A program made the position numbers and the translations under genes. Source: Natrinema pellirubrum DSM 15624 (lineage in GTDB: Archaea > Halobacteriota > Halobacteria > Halobacteriales > Natrialbaceae). From it: a DNA stretch of 64,000 bases. The stretch is from positions 1,426,001 through 1,490,000 of the forward strand of contig NC_019962.1 of the NCBI RefSeq assembly GCF_000230735.2. The letters run 5' to 3'. Of the stretch, positions 18,619 to 26,608 are shown one piece after another. Position 1 is the first letter of the stretch. Each line of letters starts with the position of its first letter. The notes beneath the pieces were generated by a model that was not told the DNA's origin, made no database searches, and saw only the letters and a program-made list of their open reading frames with translations.

Positions 18619-19059
18619 TTATCGAACGATCGTCACCGGGACTGGGGAGCGCCGCGTGACGGTTTCGGCCACGCTTCCGAGCAGGACACGAGTGACGCCG
18701 GACCGACCGTGACTACCCATGACGATGTGATCGACGTCGTTTTCGTCGGCGTACTGGACGATCGTTCGAGCGGCCGGTCCAGTTTCGACCGCGGTGTCGA
18801 TCGTGGTCGTCTCGAGAACGCCTGCTTCCTCCGCTCGGTCGTGCGCTTCTTCGCCGAGTTCGTTACCCCGTTCGACGGCCTGATCGTGGATCTGTGGATC
18901 GTAGTAGCCGCCGCCCCCGTAATCACTGTATACTCCCGCCATCGGATCGACGACGTGTAACGTCGTGATTCGCCCGCCGTCGTGATTCGAGACCGCGTGA
19001 TCGAACGCGGCCCACGCTTGCGATGAGCCGTCCAACGGGACGAGTACGTGCGTTCCCAT
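18619..19059 (-). CDS. Universal stress protein (UspA family)
   Basis: 146 residues, one Usp domain. Begins MGTHVLVPLDGSSQA and ends with the ATP-binding signature GSHGRSGVTRVLLGSVAETVTRR and VPVTIV. A tyrosine- and glycine-rich insert (YSDYGGGGYYDPQIHD) in the first third is unusual compared with the other UspA proteins here. TATA-like CTTGTACG on the minus strand lies about 20-27 bases upstream (19079-19086). Likely a soluble stress protein, monocistronic. Confidence 0.9.
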   Translation of the reverse strand: MGTHVLVPLDGSSQAWAAFDHAVSNHDGGRITTLHVVDPMAGVYSDYGGGGYYDPQIHDQAVERGNELGEEAHDRAEEAGVLETTTIDTAVETGPAARTIVQYADENDVDHIVMGSHGRSGVTRVLLGSVAETVTRRSPVPVTIVR

Positions 19060-19245
19060 ACGGGAGACACGTCAGCAACGTACAAGAAACCCGCCGGAAA
19101 CGGCCCGCTCGCGATCGGTGCGAGCGCGATCGTCGCGGACTCGAGTACGGTCGTGTGACGGTCGTACCGACGAGAGAGTCCGCCGTCGTCACACTTGGGC
19201 CCCGAGACTAAGACGTCTCGTGTGGTCGGCCTATCCGGTGTCCTC

Positions 19246-19662
19246 ATGCCGATCGATGACTTAGCCCGCAGCGATGTCGTAACGGCCGCACCCGACGCAT
19301 CGGTCTCCGAACTCGCGGCGATGATGGACGAGGAGAACGTCGGGAGTATCGTGATTATCGACGACGATGCGCCGGTGGGTATCGTAACCGACCGCGACCT
19401 GACTGTGCGCGTCCTCGCCGACGGGACCGATGCCGAGCAGACGGCAGCGGAGATAATGACCGAGGATCCCTGTACGATCGAGCGAGACGACGGGTTCTAC
19501 GAGGCGACGGACCTGATGGCCGAACACGGCGTGCGCCGCCTCCCCGTCAGCGACGGCGACCAGCTCGTCGGCATCATCACGGCCGACGATCTGACGGAAC
19601 TCATCGCCGACGAGGAACAACAGCTCGCGGACGTCATTCGGGCTCAGCGCCCCGAATACTGA
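19246..19662 (+). CDS. CBS-domain pair protein
   Basis: 138 residues from the ATG at 19246 (an upstream in-frame start would add 17 residues without a better promoter). It consists almost wholly of two CBS motifs: the first with VGSIVIIDDDAPVGIVTDRDLTVRVL and the second with GVRRLPVSDGDQLVGIITADDLTELI. Such stand-alone pairs bind adenine nucleotides or SAM and act as energy or redox sensors, sometimes on thioredoxins. No regulated partner is adjacent. Confidence 0.88.
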   Translation: MPIDDLARSDVVTAAPDASVSELAAMMDEENVGSIVIIDDDAPVGIVTDRDLTVRVLADGTDAEQTAAEIMTEDPCTIERDDGFYEATDLMAEHGVRRLPVSDGDQLVGIITADDLTELIADEEQQLADVIRAQRPEY

Positions 19663-20173
19663 TTCCCGGCGATCTGTGGCCCGTCACCGTTCCCGTCGCG
19701 AGGCAACTCCGGTGGCGTGCGGCCGGCCTCGGCGACGACCGTGACACACCGACTCGTCCGCCGGTCGCTTGCCGGTCGCCGGTGACGGTGTGTCCGACTG
19801 CCGATCGTCCGGCAGTTTCGAACGCTCGAGCGCCTCGGACGGTCCCTTTTTCGGTGTGGTTGTGTGTATTTGGGACAAACTCCGATCGTATTCGGTGGCC
19901 CGTGAGGACGTCTGCTTGGGACCGGTGGCTGGTGAGGCCGCCGTAGACGGCACCTCGCTGACGAGCAGTGCTGCAGCGAGGAGATCGCCGGGTTCGCCGT
20001 ATCGAGGCTCCAGCACTCTCGGTACGCCACCGGTCGCGCGAACGGCAACCACGATCGGGCCGAGCAACGGCGTGATACCGACGTCGATCTCGTGGCGGTT
20101 CCGTGTGGACGACCGCACGCTGTTTCGTCGATTGGACCAGACTCCACTTATCGGTCGCCACCCAAGGACGCAC
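19663..20173. other. Gene-free stretch before nosL
   Basis: About 510 bases without a supportable gene. Open frames on both strands lack recognisable domains. The right end contains the nosL promoter: CACTTATCGG at about 20144-20153, some 25 bases before the ATG at 20174. The rest is GC-rich and featureless. Confidence 0.45.
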
Positions 20174-20764
20174 ATGGACGAGTCCCACGGAAGTGACAGC
20201 GAACGAAGCGTGTCGCGTCGAACGATCCTCGCCGGGTCGGCCCTCACCGGGCTGACCGCTCTGGCCGGTTGTCTCGGCGGTGACGAGGCGAACAGTCCCG
20301 ACCCGGTCACGATCGAGGACGGGACGAGCTGTGACAACTGCACGATGGCGATCGTCGACTACCCCGGACCGGTCGGCGAATCGTTCTACGACGACGCCGA
20401 GGAAGTACTCGACGAAGACCGTCCGGCACAGTTCTGCAGTTCCCTCTGTACGTACGCGTTCACGTTCGAACACGAGGACGAGCAAGAGCCGAGCGTGACG
20501 TACGTGACCGACTACTCGAGCGTCGACTACGAGGTCGATACCGGCGGCGACGCGCCCGAGATTACCAGCCACGTCGAAGCGGACGCCTTCGCGCCGATAA
20601 CCGATCTCACGCTGGTCGTCGACAGCGAGGTCGAGGGCGCGATGGGGCCGTCGATGATCGGCTTTTCCGACTCCGACGACGCGGACGCGTTCCAAGCGGA
20701 CTACGGCGGCGATCTCTACGAACACGGCGACGTGAGTCGCGACCTCGTGATGTCGATGATGTAA
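20174..20764 (+). CDS. nosL: NosL-family copper chaperone lipoprotein
   Basis: 196 residues. The N-terminus has a Tat twin-arginine motif (RR at 15-16, SRRTILAG) and a lipobox LAGC with C33 as lipid anchor, so the protein should be an exported lipoprotein. The NosL signature is CDNCTM (C53 and C56), followed by QFCSSLCTYAF and the GPSMIGFSDSDDADAF segment. NosL binds Cu(I) and helps load copper into nitrous-oxide reductase in bacteria. It faces nosDFY tail to tail, 33 bases apart. No nosZ is present, so its client here is unknown. Confidence 0.86.
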   Translation: MDESHGSDSERSVSRRTILAGSALTGLTALAGCLGGDEANSPDPVTIEDGTSCDNCTMAIVDYPGPVGESFYDDAEEVLDEDRPAQFCSSLCTYAFTFEHEDEQEPSVTYVTDYSSVDYEVDTGGDAPEITSHVEADAFAPITDLTLVVDSEVEGAMGPSMIGFSDSDDADAFQADYGGDLYEHGDVSRDLVMSMM

Positions 20765-20797
20765 CGACCGATCCCGCGATCGTGCCCGAAACGACAG

Positions 20798-21703
20798 TTA
20801 CCGATTCATTGCCGCGGTCGCGACGGCAAGGGAGCCGATCGTCCACACCGCGAGTCCGATCAGACTGGCCACTGGCGAGGCCGTCTGTGGTCCGGTTCCT
20901 GCCGCCGTTATCACGACAGTTTCGAAGACGAGTCCGCGGTACGCGCTGAGCGGACTCGCCGCGAGCGCGTAGACGAGCGATGACTCGCCCAGATAGCCGC
21001 CGGCGAGGCCGTAGACGAGTGCGAGATCCAGCCCCACCAGCACGACGACCAACGCGACGACGGACAGCGCGAGGGCGCTTCGCGTTCCGCTTACGAGCGC
21101 CGAGATCGCGATCGCGACAGCGAGGATCGATAGCGCGAACAGCGCGGTCAGCACGACGAACCGCGCGAACAGGAGCGGGGAGTCGGCACCGGCGTGGGAC
21201 GCGTACCGGCTGAACGGTTCCTCGCGACCGACGACGACCGCGCCGCCGACGAGCAGAAGCGACGCGGCGACCGTCCCGAGGAGTCCGACGGCCCTGCCGA
21301 CGAAGACGCCGATGACGTGTTCGCGCGGTGCGATCGGATACGTCTCGAGGACGTCGAGTTCGCCCCGTCGGCGGTCGCCGAGGATCGCCCGGTAGCCGAA
21401 CGCGACGGCCACGATCGGGACGAGCAACTCGAGCGGCGTCAGGAGATCGACGATCGTCGGGACGTAGCCGGCCCCGACACCGCCCCCGACCCACGCGATT
21501 CCCAGCAGGACGGCCGCGAACGCCGCGCCGAGGAGGACGAACGTCCGGGTCCGGGAGAGGGTCCTGAGTTCGCGGACGACGACGCGTTCGATCCGGCGAG
21601 TCGGCTTCGGCGCACGGTCGGCCGACCTCGGGGGCTCGAGGTCGGTCTCGTCGTCGGTCGCCGGCGGCGAGTCGTCGTGTACCGAGCGCGACGCACCGGT
21701 CAC
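20798..21703 (-). CDS. nosY: NosY-like ABC-2 permease
   Basis: 301 residues with six to seven membrane helices after a cytoplasmic N-terminal acidic and arginine-rich stretch (about 1-50). It has the ABC-2 permease layout of NosY: ERVVVRELRTLSRTRTFVLL before the first helix and LGDRRRGELDVLETYPIAPREHVIGVF in the first large cytoplasmic loop. It is translationally coupled to nosF (four-base overlap at 21700-21703) and ends the nosDFY operon. It is expected to form the membrane part of the transporter energised by NosF. Confidence 0.85.
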   Translation of the reverse strand: MTGASRSVHDDSPPATDDETDLEPPRSADRAPKPTRRIERVVVRELRTLSRTRTFVLLGAAFAAVLLGIAWVGGGVGAGYVPTIVDLLTPLELLVPIVAVAFGYRAILGDRRRGELDVLETYPIAPREHVIGVFVGRAVGLLGTVAASLLLVGGAVVVGREEPFSRYASHAGADSPLLFARFVVLTALFALSILAVAIAISALVSGTRSALALSVVALVVVLVGLDLALVYGLAGGYLGESSLVYALAASPLSAYRGLVFETVVITAAGTGPQTASPVASLIGLAVWTIGSLAVATAAMNR

Positions 21704-22437
21704 GCCGTCTCACCCCGGACTCGAACGCGACGGAGATCGCCGGTGATCGACGCCTCGTAAACGTTCTCGAGCGATTCGACGCCGAGGCGATCGCACAGCG
21801 CCGTCGGGGCCCCGCGTTCGACGACGGTGCCGTCGTCGAGGACGACCACCTCGTCGGCCGTCCGCTCGACGAGTTCGAGATCGTGCGAACTCACCACCAC
21901 CGCGGTTCCGGTGGCGGCGAGTTCGTCGGCCACCGCGAACACGTGCTTGCTCATCCCCGGATCGAGTCCGGACGCGGGTTCGTCGAGGGCGACCAGCGGC
22001 GGGTCACCGATCGTCGCCTGGGCGATCCCGACGAGTCGCGTCATCCCTCCGGAAAGCGCCTCGACCCGGCGCGTCGCGGCGTCTTCGAGTCCAACGCGCT
22101 CGAGTCGTGCCATCGCCTCGTCGCGGCCACCGCCGACGAGCGACGCGTAGAACGTGAGCGTTTCGAGGACGGTGAACCCGGGCCGAAACTCGGGATGTTG
22201 AGGGAGATACCCGACCTCGCGTGCGGCATCCGGCCCGTGATACGCGACGGACCCCCCGGTCGGTTCCTGGAGTCCGGCGAGCGTGCGGAGCAGGGTCGTC
22301 TTTCCGGTCCCGTTCGGACCGATCAGGGCCGTCACCGCGCCCGGTCGGACGGGGACGGATACGTCCTGTAGGATGGTCACGTCTCCGTACGCGAAATCGA
22401 CGTTCGATGCCTCGAGTAGGGGTTGGGCTGTCGTCAT
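21700..22437 (-). CDS. nosF: NosF-like ABC transporter ATPase
   Basis: 245 residues from the ATG at 22437, which overlaps the nosD stop in an ATGA arrangement. Walker A GPNGTGKTT, Q-loop QHPEF, ABC signature LSGGMTRLVGIAQA, Walker B PPLVALDEPASGLDP and the H-loop SSHDLELV are all present. It powers the NosY permease. In bacteria NosDFY forms a complex with NosD and is needed for building the CuZ sulfur-copper cluster of nitrous-oxide reductase. Confidence 0.9.
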   Translation of the reverse strand: MTTAQPLLEASNVDFAYGDVTILQDVSVPVRPGAVTALIGPNGTGKTTLLRTLAGLQEPTGGSVAYHGPDAAREVGYLPQHPEFRPGFTVLETLTFYASLVGGGRDEAMARLERVGLEDAATRRVEALSGGMTRLVGIAQATIGDPPLVALDEPASGLDPGMSKHVFAVADELAATGTAVVVSSHDLELVERTADEVVVLDDGTVVERGAPTALCDRLGVESLENVYEASITGDLRRVRVRGETA

Positions 22438-24419
22438 GGTTCGATCGTGAGTGAGCCGTCGCAGGACCTGGCGCGATCGGCGTAATCGGTCCGCTCGAGC
22501 AGTTCCGGGTTGTTCGGTTCGCACGTGGGCTCCGTGTCGGTGACACTACCCGTCCGCATTCCGGACACCGATGCTTCGAACCCCGAGAGCGCGTCGAGCG
22601 CCGGCGCTCGGGCGAGCGTCGCTGCCCCGTCGGTGTGGTGCATCCGACCGTCGACGGTGTCGGTCGGTGAATACGACCGGGACGGCGGGTCGCCGTCCGC
22701 GATACTGGTGGCTCCTTGCCAGTAGTTCCCGCGACCGTCGTGCGTCCAGACGCGCAACGGTCCGGCGCCCGCGGTGGCGTGGTCGTCGTTGCTGACGAAG
22801 TCGTTCTCGAGGACCCGGTTCGTCGGCAGTATCACCCGATCGTTGACGCCGACCTGATTCCCCGCGATGACGTTTCGCTCGTAGATCGAGCCGGACGCCG
22901 CCAGCTCTAGTCCGACGTCGTTGGCCTCGAGGACGTTCTCGGCGACGTACGTGTCCGAGCCGCCGACGTAGGCGCCGACCTGTGAGCCCCTGATCTCGTT
23001 GCCGACGATCGCGTTCCGCTCGGGCCCCGTCATGACGTAGATCCCCGTATCGACGACGTCGTTCAGTCGGTTGTCCGCGAGTAGCGTGCCGTCGGTATGC
23101 ATCAAGTGGATTCCCAGTAGGCTTTCGTCGATCGTGTTCTCCCGAATCACGATCCCCTCGGATCGGTACGCGTAGATCGCGTCCCGCCCGTCGACGATCG
23201 TCGTTTCCTCGATCACGCCCGGCGACCGGAACGCCATGATTCCGGCGAACCCGTCCTCCCACCGTTCGTTGCCACGGACCGTCGCGTTCCGAACGACCGT
23301 CTCGGGGCTCTCGCGAAGGATGATCCCGTTCGAGGGCGTCTCGATCGTCACGTTCTCGACCGACAGCCCCGCGGCGACGTGGGCCGAGATGCCGGCGTCC
23401 GCACCGGTGTAGTACGTCAGGAACTTCTCGTCCCAGGCGTCGTCGTCGATCGCCGGTCCGGGGACGTCCTCGGCACCGGAGGTCAGCGGCCCGACGCCGG
23501 TGATCTCGAGGTCACGGATTCCGACCCGCGGTTCGGTGACGGTCACGACCGACCCGTTGCCGTCGCCGCTGATCGTCGGTGTTCCGTCCCCGGCGAGCGT
23601 GATCGGACGGTCGATCTCGAGGGTTTCCTCGTAGGTCCCGTCGGAGACCAGAACCGTGGTGTTCGCTGGCGCTTCGTCGATGCCCGCCTGGACGGTATCG
23701 ACGACCGTGATATTGGCAGGGTCCTCGTCGATGCGCTCCCGAACGGCATCGGCGTCCGTTGCGACGACGGTCGAGACCGGCCGATCGGTGCGGGCCTGTG
23801 TCGACTCGACGGTCGCATCGGCACGGCGGTCCTGTTCGGAAACGCGGTCGCGGACGCCGGTCACGTCGTCGGTGTCGAACGACTGCTCGAGGGTTTCGTC
23901 CCACGAATACACCTCGCCGCCGTGAGCCGTCGCGAACGACGCCGCGTCCGCTTTGTCGGCGAACGAAACGACGGTCTCGCCCGACGGCGTTCGGGCCTCG
24001 CTGCCGACGACGAACCACGCGTCAGTGGCGTCGATCCACGGGAGCTGTCGGTCGGTGACCGGATACCCCTCCTCGTTCAACTCGACCGGCGCGTCGCCGT
24101 AGTCGGTGACGTACACCGCCAGCGGATAGCCAAAGCGCTGTTCGTGTCCGTCCTGTCGCTGGGCGTCGACGAACGTCTCGACGCCGTAGTAGCCGACGAC
24201 GTACTGATACTGCGAGTAAAACGCCTGCGCTCGTGGGAGCGTGACGTTCTCGTCGAGTTTCTGTTCGTTCTCGAGCGTGAGTCCCACGGAAACGGTTTCG
24301 TCGAACGGCGCCGGTTCCGGGGGCGCCGGATCGGCGTCACCGACGAAGAGGCCACCGAGTCCGACGGTGGCGACGAGTACGACGGCAGCCAGGACGATCT
24401 CTCGAGGTGGCCGGTACAC
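22434..24419 (-). CDS. nosD: NosD-like parallel beta-helix protein with N-terminal NosL-like domain
   Basis: 661 residues. A signal anchor (residues about 7-27) is followed by about 170 residues with NosL-like features: a region ending ATDAWFVVGSEARTP and FADKADAASFATAHGGEV. Residues about 225-600 form the right-handed beta-helix of NosD with many repeats of the N-x-I/V turn type (for example NRLNDVVDTGIYVMTG and NVLEANDVGLELAAS). Two cysteines are near the C-terminus. Exported or surface-bound, it should work with NosF and NosY. Operon order is D-F-Y with four-base overlaps. The NosL-like fusion is from pattern recognition and needs a profile search. Confidence 0.85.
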   Translation of the reverse strand: MYRPPREIVLAAVVLVATVGLGGLFVGDADPAPPEPAPFDETVSVGLTLENEQKLDENVTLPRAQAFYSQYQYVVGYYGVETFVDAQRQDGHEQRFGYPLAVYVTDYGDAPVELNEEGYPVTDRQLPWIDATDAWFVVGSEARTPSGETVVSFADKADAASFATAHGGEVYSWDETLEQSFDTDDVTGVRDRVSEQDRRADATVESTQARTDRPVSTVVATDADAVRERIDEDPANITVVDTVQAGIDEAPANTTVLVSDGTYEETLEIDRPITLAGDGTPTISGDGNGSVVTVTEPRVGIRDLEITGVGPLTSGAEDVPGPAIDDDAWDEKFLTYYTGADAGISAHVAAGLSVENVTIETPSNGIILRESPETVVRNATVRGNERWEDGFAGIMAFRSPGVIEETTIVDGRDAIYAYRSEGIVIRENTIDESLLGIHLMHTDGTLLADNRLNDVVDTGIYVMTGPERNAIVGNEIRGSQVGAYVGGSDTYVAENVLEANDVGLELAASGSIYERNVIAGNQVGVNDRVILPTNRVLENDFVSNDDHATAGAGPLRVWTHDGRGNYWQGATSIADGDPPSRSYSPTDTVDGRMHHTDGAATLARAPALDALSGFEASVSGMRTGSVTDTEPTCEPNNPELLERTDYADRARSCDGSLTIEP

Positions 24420-24835
24420 AGATGTCCTTGGATCGTCGGCGAAAAAGCCCCTCTGGTCCGTCTATCGAAAGGTTCCGTCGACGGCCGTGACATGGACCGG
24501 ACGGAAGCCAATCCCGTTCGGGGCGGCAGCCGCCAGCCCAGATCACCGACGGTCGGGTCCGGTCTCAGACGGACCAGTGTACGTCGGTTCCGGTGTAACG
24601 GCGACCATCCTGCGGGTACGCGACGCCGCGGGAGGCGACGTTGACGGATATCGCCGATCGATTGAACGTCTCGAAAGCGACGTGTAGCGACGTGCTACAT
24701 CGGGCCGAGGGCAGCATCGTCTCGTGGTTCGTCGACGAACAGTTCGGGACGGCGTCCGACCCCCGGTCGTACCTCGAGCGGTGAACAGCGGGAAGGGACG
24801 ACGGGCGCGGCCGGTTCGGTTTCCGCGGGTTCGAT
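24420..24835. other. Gene-free stretch upstream of nosD
   Basis: About 415 bases without a convincing coding frame on either strand. It should hold the nosD promoter at its left end. A small inverted repeat (CGACGTGTAGCGACGTGCTACATCG around 24680-24704, partly self-complementary) could be a terminator or operator; I see no other structure. Confidence 0.4.
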
Positions 24836-25069
24836 TCAGGTGTCGCAGTCCGAACAGCGGGTCCGAAACCGCAGTCCGATTCCGATCATGCCGAGCGTGA
24901 CGAGGGTGACCGCCAGTTGCACGACCCCGCTGCTCGCGTTCCCGGCCGCGGCTCCGCCGGCGACGGCAGCGGTCCCGCCGACCACCAGGCCGCCGGTTCC
25001 GAGACAACAGAGGCTCGCAACGCCCGCGAGTCCCAGAAGCGACCGTCGGGATGCCGAATCGGAGTTCAC
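24836..25069 (-). CDS. Small hydrophobic cysteine-containing membrane protein
   Basis: 77 residues from a GTG at 25069, starting after a TATA element (minus-strand CATATACC, 25093-25099) at the leaderless distance, which supports the start. RRSLLGLAG near residue 8 precedes a first helix containing CC (C20 and C21), then a glycine/alanine-rich second hydrophobic segment and a third helix, ending RTRCSDCDT with a CxxC. The family is not recognised. The paired cysteines at both ends suggest metal or thiol chemistry, which is inference. Confidence 0.55.
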   Translation of the reverse strand: MNSDSASRRSLLGLAGVASLCCLGTGGLVVGGTAAVAGGAAAGNASSGVVQLAVTLVTLGMIGIGLRFRTRCSDCDT

Positions 25070-25245
25070 ACCTCGACGTTCGATCGAGTGTGGGTATATG
25101 TGTTGTGGCGTTTTTCCGCCCGAGCGGACGGCCGGCGTTTCGGAACGGGGCGAAACGCGGGACCGCTGCTCCCGGTGGCGTGACGCGATGACGAGCCGTC
25201 CCGCCACCGCGGAACGTCGAATTCGGAAGTTCTTTTCGTGACGGG

Positions 25246-25260
25246 CACAATACTGTATAC
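25246..25260 (+). promoter_or_regulatory. TATTGTRC-type motif in front of the DUF302 gene
   Basis: Plus-strand GCACAATACTG (25246-25256), which reads CAGTATTGTGC on the other strand, between a TTCTTTTCG TATA-like element and the ATG at 25262. It matches the motif in front of trxA and several sulfur genes. Its place between TATA and start would suit repression. Confidence 0.45.
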
Positions 25261-25261
25261 G

Positions 25262-25702
25262 ATGACGTTGCCTATCGACCCGAGCCAGATCGATCCGGAC
25301 GAGATCGGTGCGACGCAGACGACCCTCGAGATGGACCACGAGGAAGCCATCGAACACGTCCGCGAGGTGTTCACCGACGCCGGCTTCGGGGTCCCCGTCG
25401 AGTTCTCCCCGTCGGAGCTGTTGAACGAGAAGGTCGACGCCGACCGCGACCCCTACTACGTCCTCGGGGCGTGTAACCCGGCGGTGGCCGACCGGGCGCT
25501 CGAGGCGACCGACGGGAAGATGGGCGCGCTGTTCCCGTGTAACGTCGTCGTCTGGGAGAAAGAACCCGGCCGCCAGCGCGTCTATCACGTCTCGATCATG
25601 CGCATCGCACGGCTCGTCGGGATTGCGCCGGACGACGAGGAGATGGCGGACATCGTCGCCGAGACTGGTGAACTCGTCGACGCCGCCTTCGAGGCCCTGT
25701 AA
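25262..25702 (+). CDS. DUF302 domain protein
   Basis: 146 residues from the ATG at 25262. The DUF302 fold shows in TTLEMDHEEAIEHVREVFTDAGFG, then YYVLGACNPAVADRALEATDGKMGALFPCNVVVWE, with two conserved cysteines (GACNP and FPCNV). DUF302 proteins are small cytoplasmic proteins of unknown function often found beside sulfur or redox genes. It is followed after two bases by a methyltransferase gene, so the two form an operon. The preceding motif at 25246-25256 links it to the thiol gene set. Confidence 0.85.
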   Translation: MTLPIDPSQIDPDEIGATQTTLEMDHEEAIEHVREVFTDAGFGVPVEFSPSELLNEKVDADRDPYYVLGACNPAVADRALEATDGKMGALFPCNVVVWEKEPGRQRVYHVSIMRIARLVGIAPDDEEMADIVAETGELVDAAFEAL

Positions 25703-25704
25703 CC

Positions 25705-26265
25705 ATGGGTCACCACACGTTCGACGCCGATCGAGCGGACAAGTTAGAGGACGCCGAGCAGCGATATCGGTTCGTCTCGGCCGAGGAACTGCTGTGGGCG
25801 CTCTCGCTGTCGCCGGACGATACCGTCGCCGACCTCGGGAGCGGGACCGGCTTCTTCACCGACGACGTCGCTCCACACGCCGGGGCGGTCTACGCGGTCG
25901 ATCTGCAGGCGGCGATGCACGAGTACTACCGCGAGAAAGGCGTTCCGGAGAACGTCGAACTCGTGACCAGCGACGTGAGCGACCTCCCGTTCGACGACGG
26001 CGACGTCGACGCCGCGTTCTCGACGATGACCTACCACGAGTTCGCGAGCGACGAGGCGATCGCCGAGGTCCGGCGGTCGCTCGCTCCGAACGGGCGACTC
26101 GTGATCGTCGACTGGGCGGCGACCGGCACCGGCGAAGCCGGTCCGCCGGTCGAGGAACGGTACAGTGCCGACGAGGCGGCGGACGCGCTCCGCGAGGCCG
26201 GGTTCGAGATCGAACACGCGGCCGTCCGTCCGGAGACGTTCCTGCTGATCGCGACACTCGAGTGA
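25705..26265 (+). CDS. Class I SAM-dependent methyltransferase
   Basis: 186 residues with the Rossmann methyltransferase core: motif I VADLGSGTGFFTDDVAP at residues about 41-57, the acidic motif II AVDLQ and the motif IV region FDDGDVDAAFSTMTYHEF. It resembles UbiE/ArsM-type small-molecule methyltransferases, but the catalytic cysteines of ArsM are missing, so arsenic methylation is unlikely. It is co-transcribed with the DUF302 gene two bases upstream. The substrate is unknown. Confidence 0.85.
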   Translation: MGHHTFDADRADKLEDAEQRYRFVSAEELLWALSLSPDDTVADLGSGTGFFTDDVAPHAGAVYAVDLQAAMHEYYREKGVPENVELVTSDVSDLPFDDGDVDAAFSTMTYHEFASDEAIAEVRRSLAPNGRLVIVDWAATGTGEAGPPVEERYSADEAADALREAGFEIEHAAVRPETFLLIATLE

Positions 26266-26308
26266 GCAGCCGGCTCACTCGAGCGGGTCGTGGCCGGCAG
26301 ACTCCGTT

Positions 26309-26608
26309 TCAGTCCGTCGGTTCGGGGACCTCGTCGGCTCCTGTCGCTCGGAGCCAGCCCTTGATCAGTTCGTTGACGTTGTGGAAGACGACCCCGACCG
26401 ACAGGAGCGTCGTCGTCAGGTAGATGACGAACCCCGGCGGGCCGCCAATCGTCGCGCCGAGGAGACCGCCGGTGATCCCGACGACCGTCAGCTCGAGCCA
26501 CGTCAGCAGGACTCGAGAGCCGAGTCGGGGCGGTCGTCCGGTCGCTGCCCGGTCGCCGATGCGGTCGTCGCGGGCCGCGGACCGATCGTCGTCGCCGTCG
26601 GCTGCCAT
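26309..26608 (-). CDS. Small membrane protein in the cytochrome bd operon
   Basis: 99 residues: an arginine- and aspartate-rich N-terminus (1-33) and two membrane helices (about 35-56 and 62-82), then VFHNVNELIKGWLRATG. Its ATG overlaps the cydB stop by one base (TGATG), so it is translated with cydAB. Small accessory subunits (CydX or CydH) support bd oxidases in bacteria; this protein is larger and not obviously related, so an accessory role is inferred only from position. Confidence 0.7.
   Translation of the reverse strand: MAADGDDDRSAARDDRIGDRAATGRPPRLGSRVLLTWLELTVVGITGGLLGATIGGPPGFVIYLTTTLLSVGVVFHNVNELIKGWLRATGADEVPEPTD

Noticed and set aside
19684-20343. Minus-strand frame upstream of nosL with a hydrophobic run
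   Set aside because: Contains a stretch that looks protein-like (VGITPLLGPIVVAVRATGG), but the rest is arginine- and serine-rich, it overlaps nosL, and no family fits.
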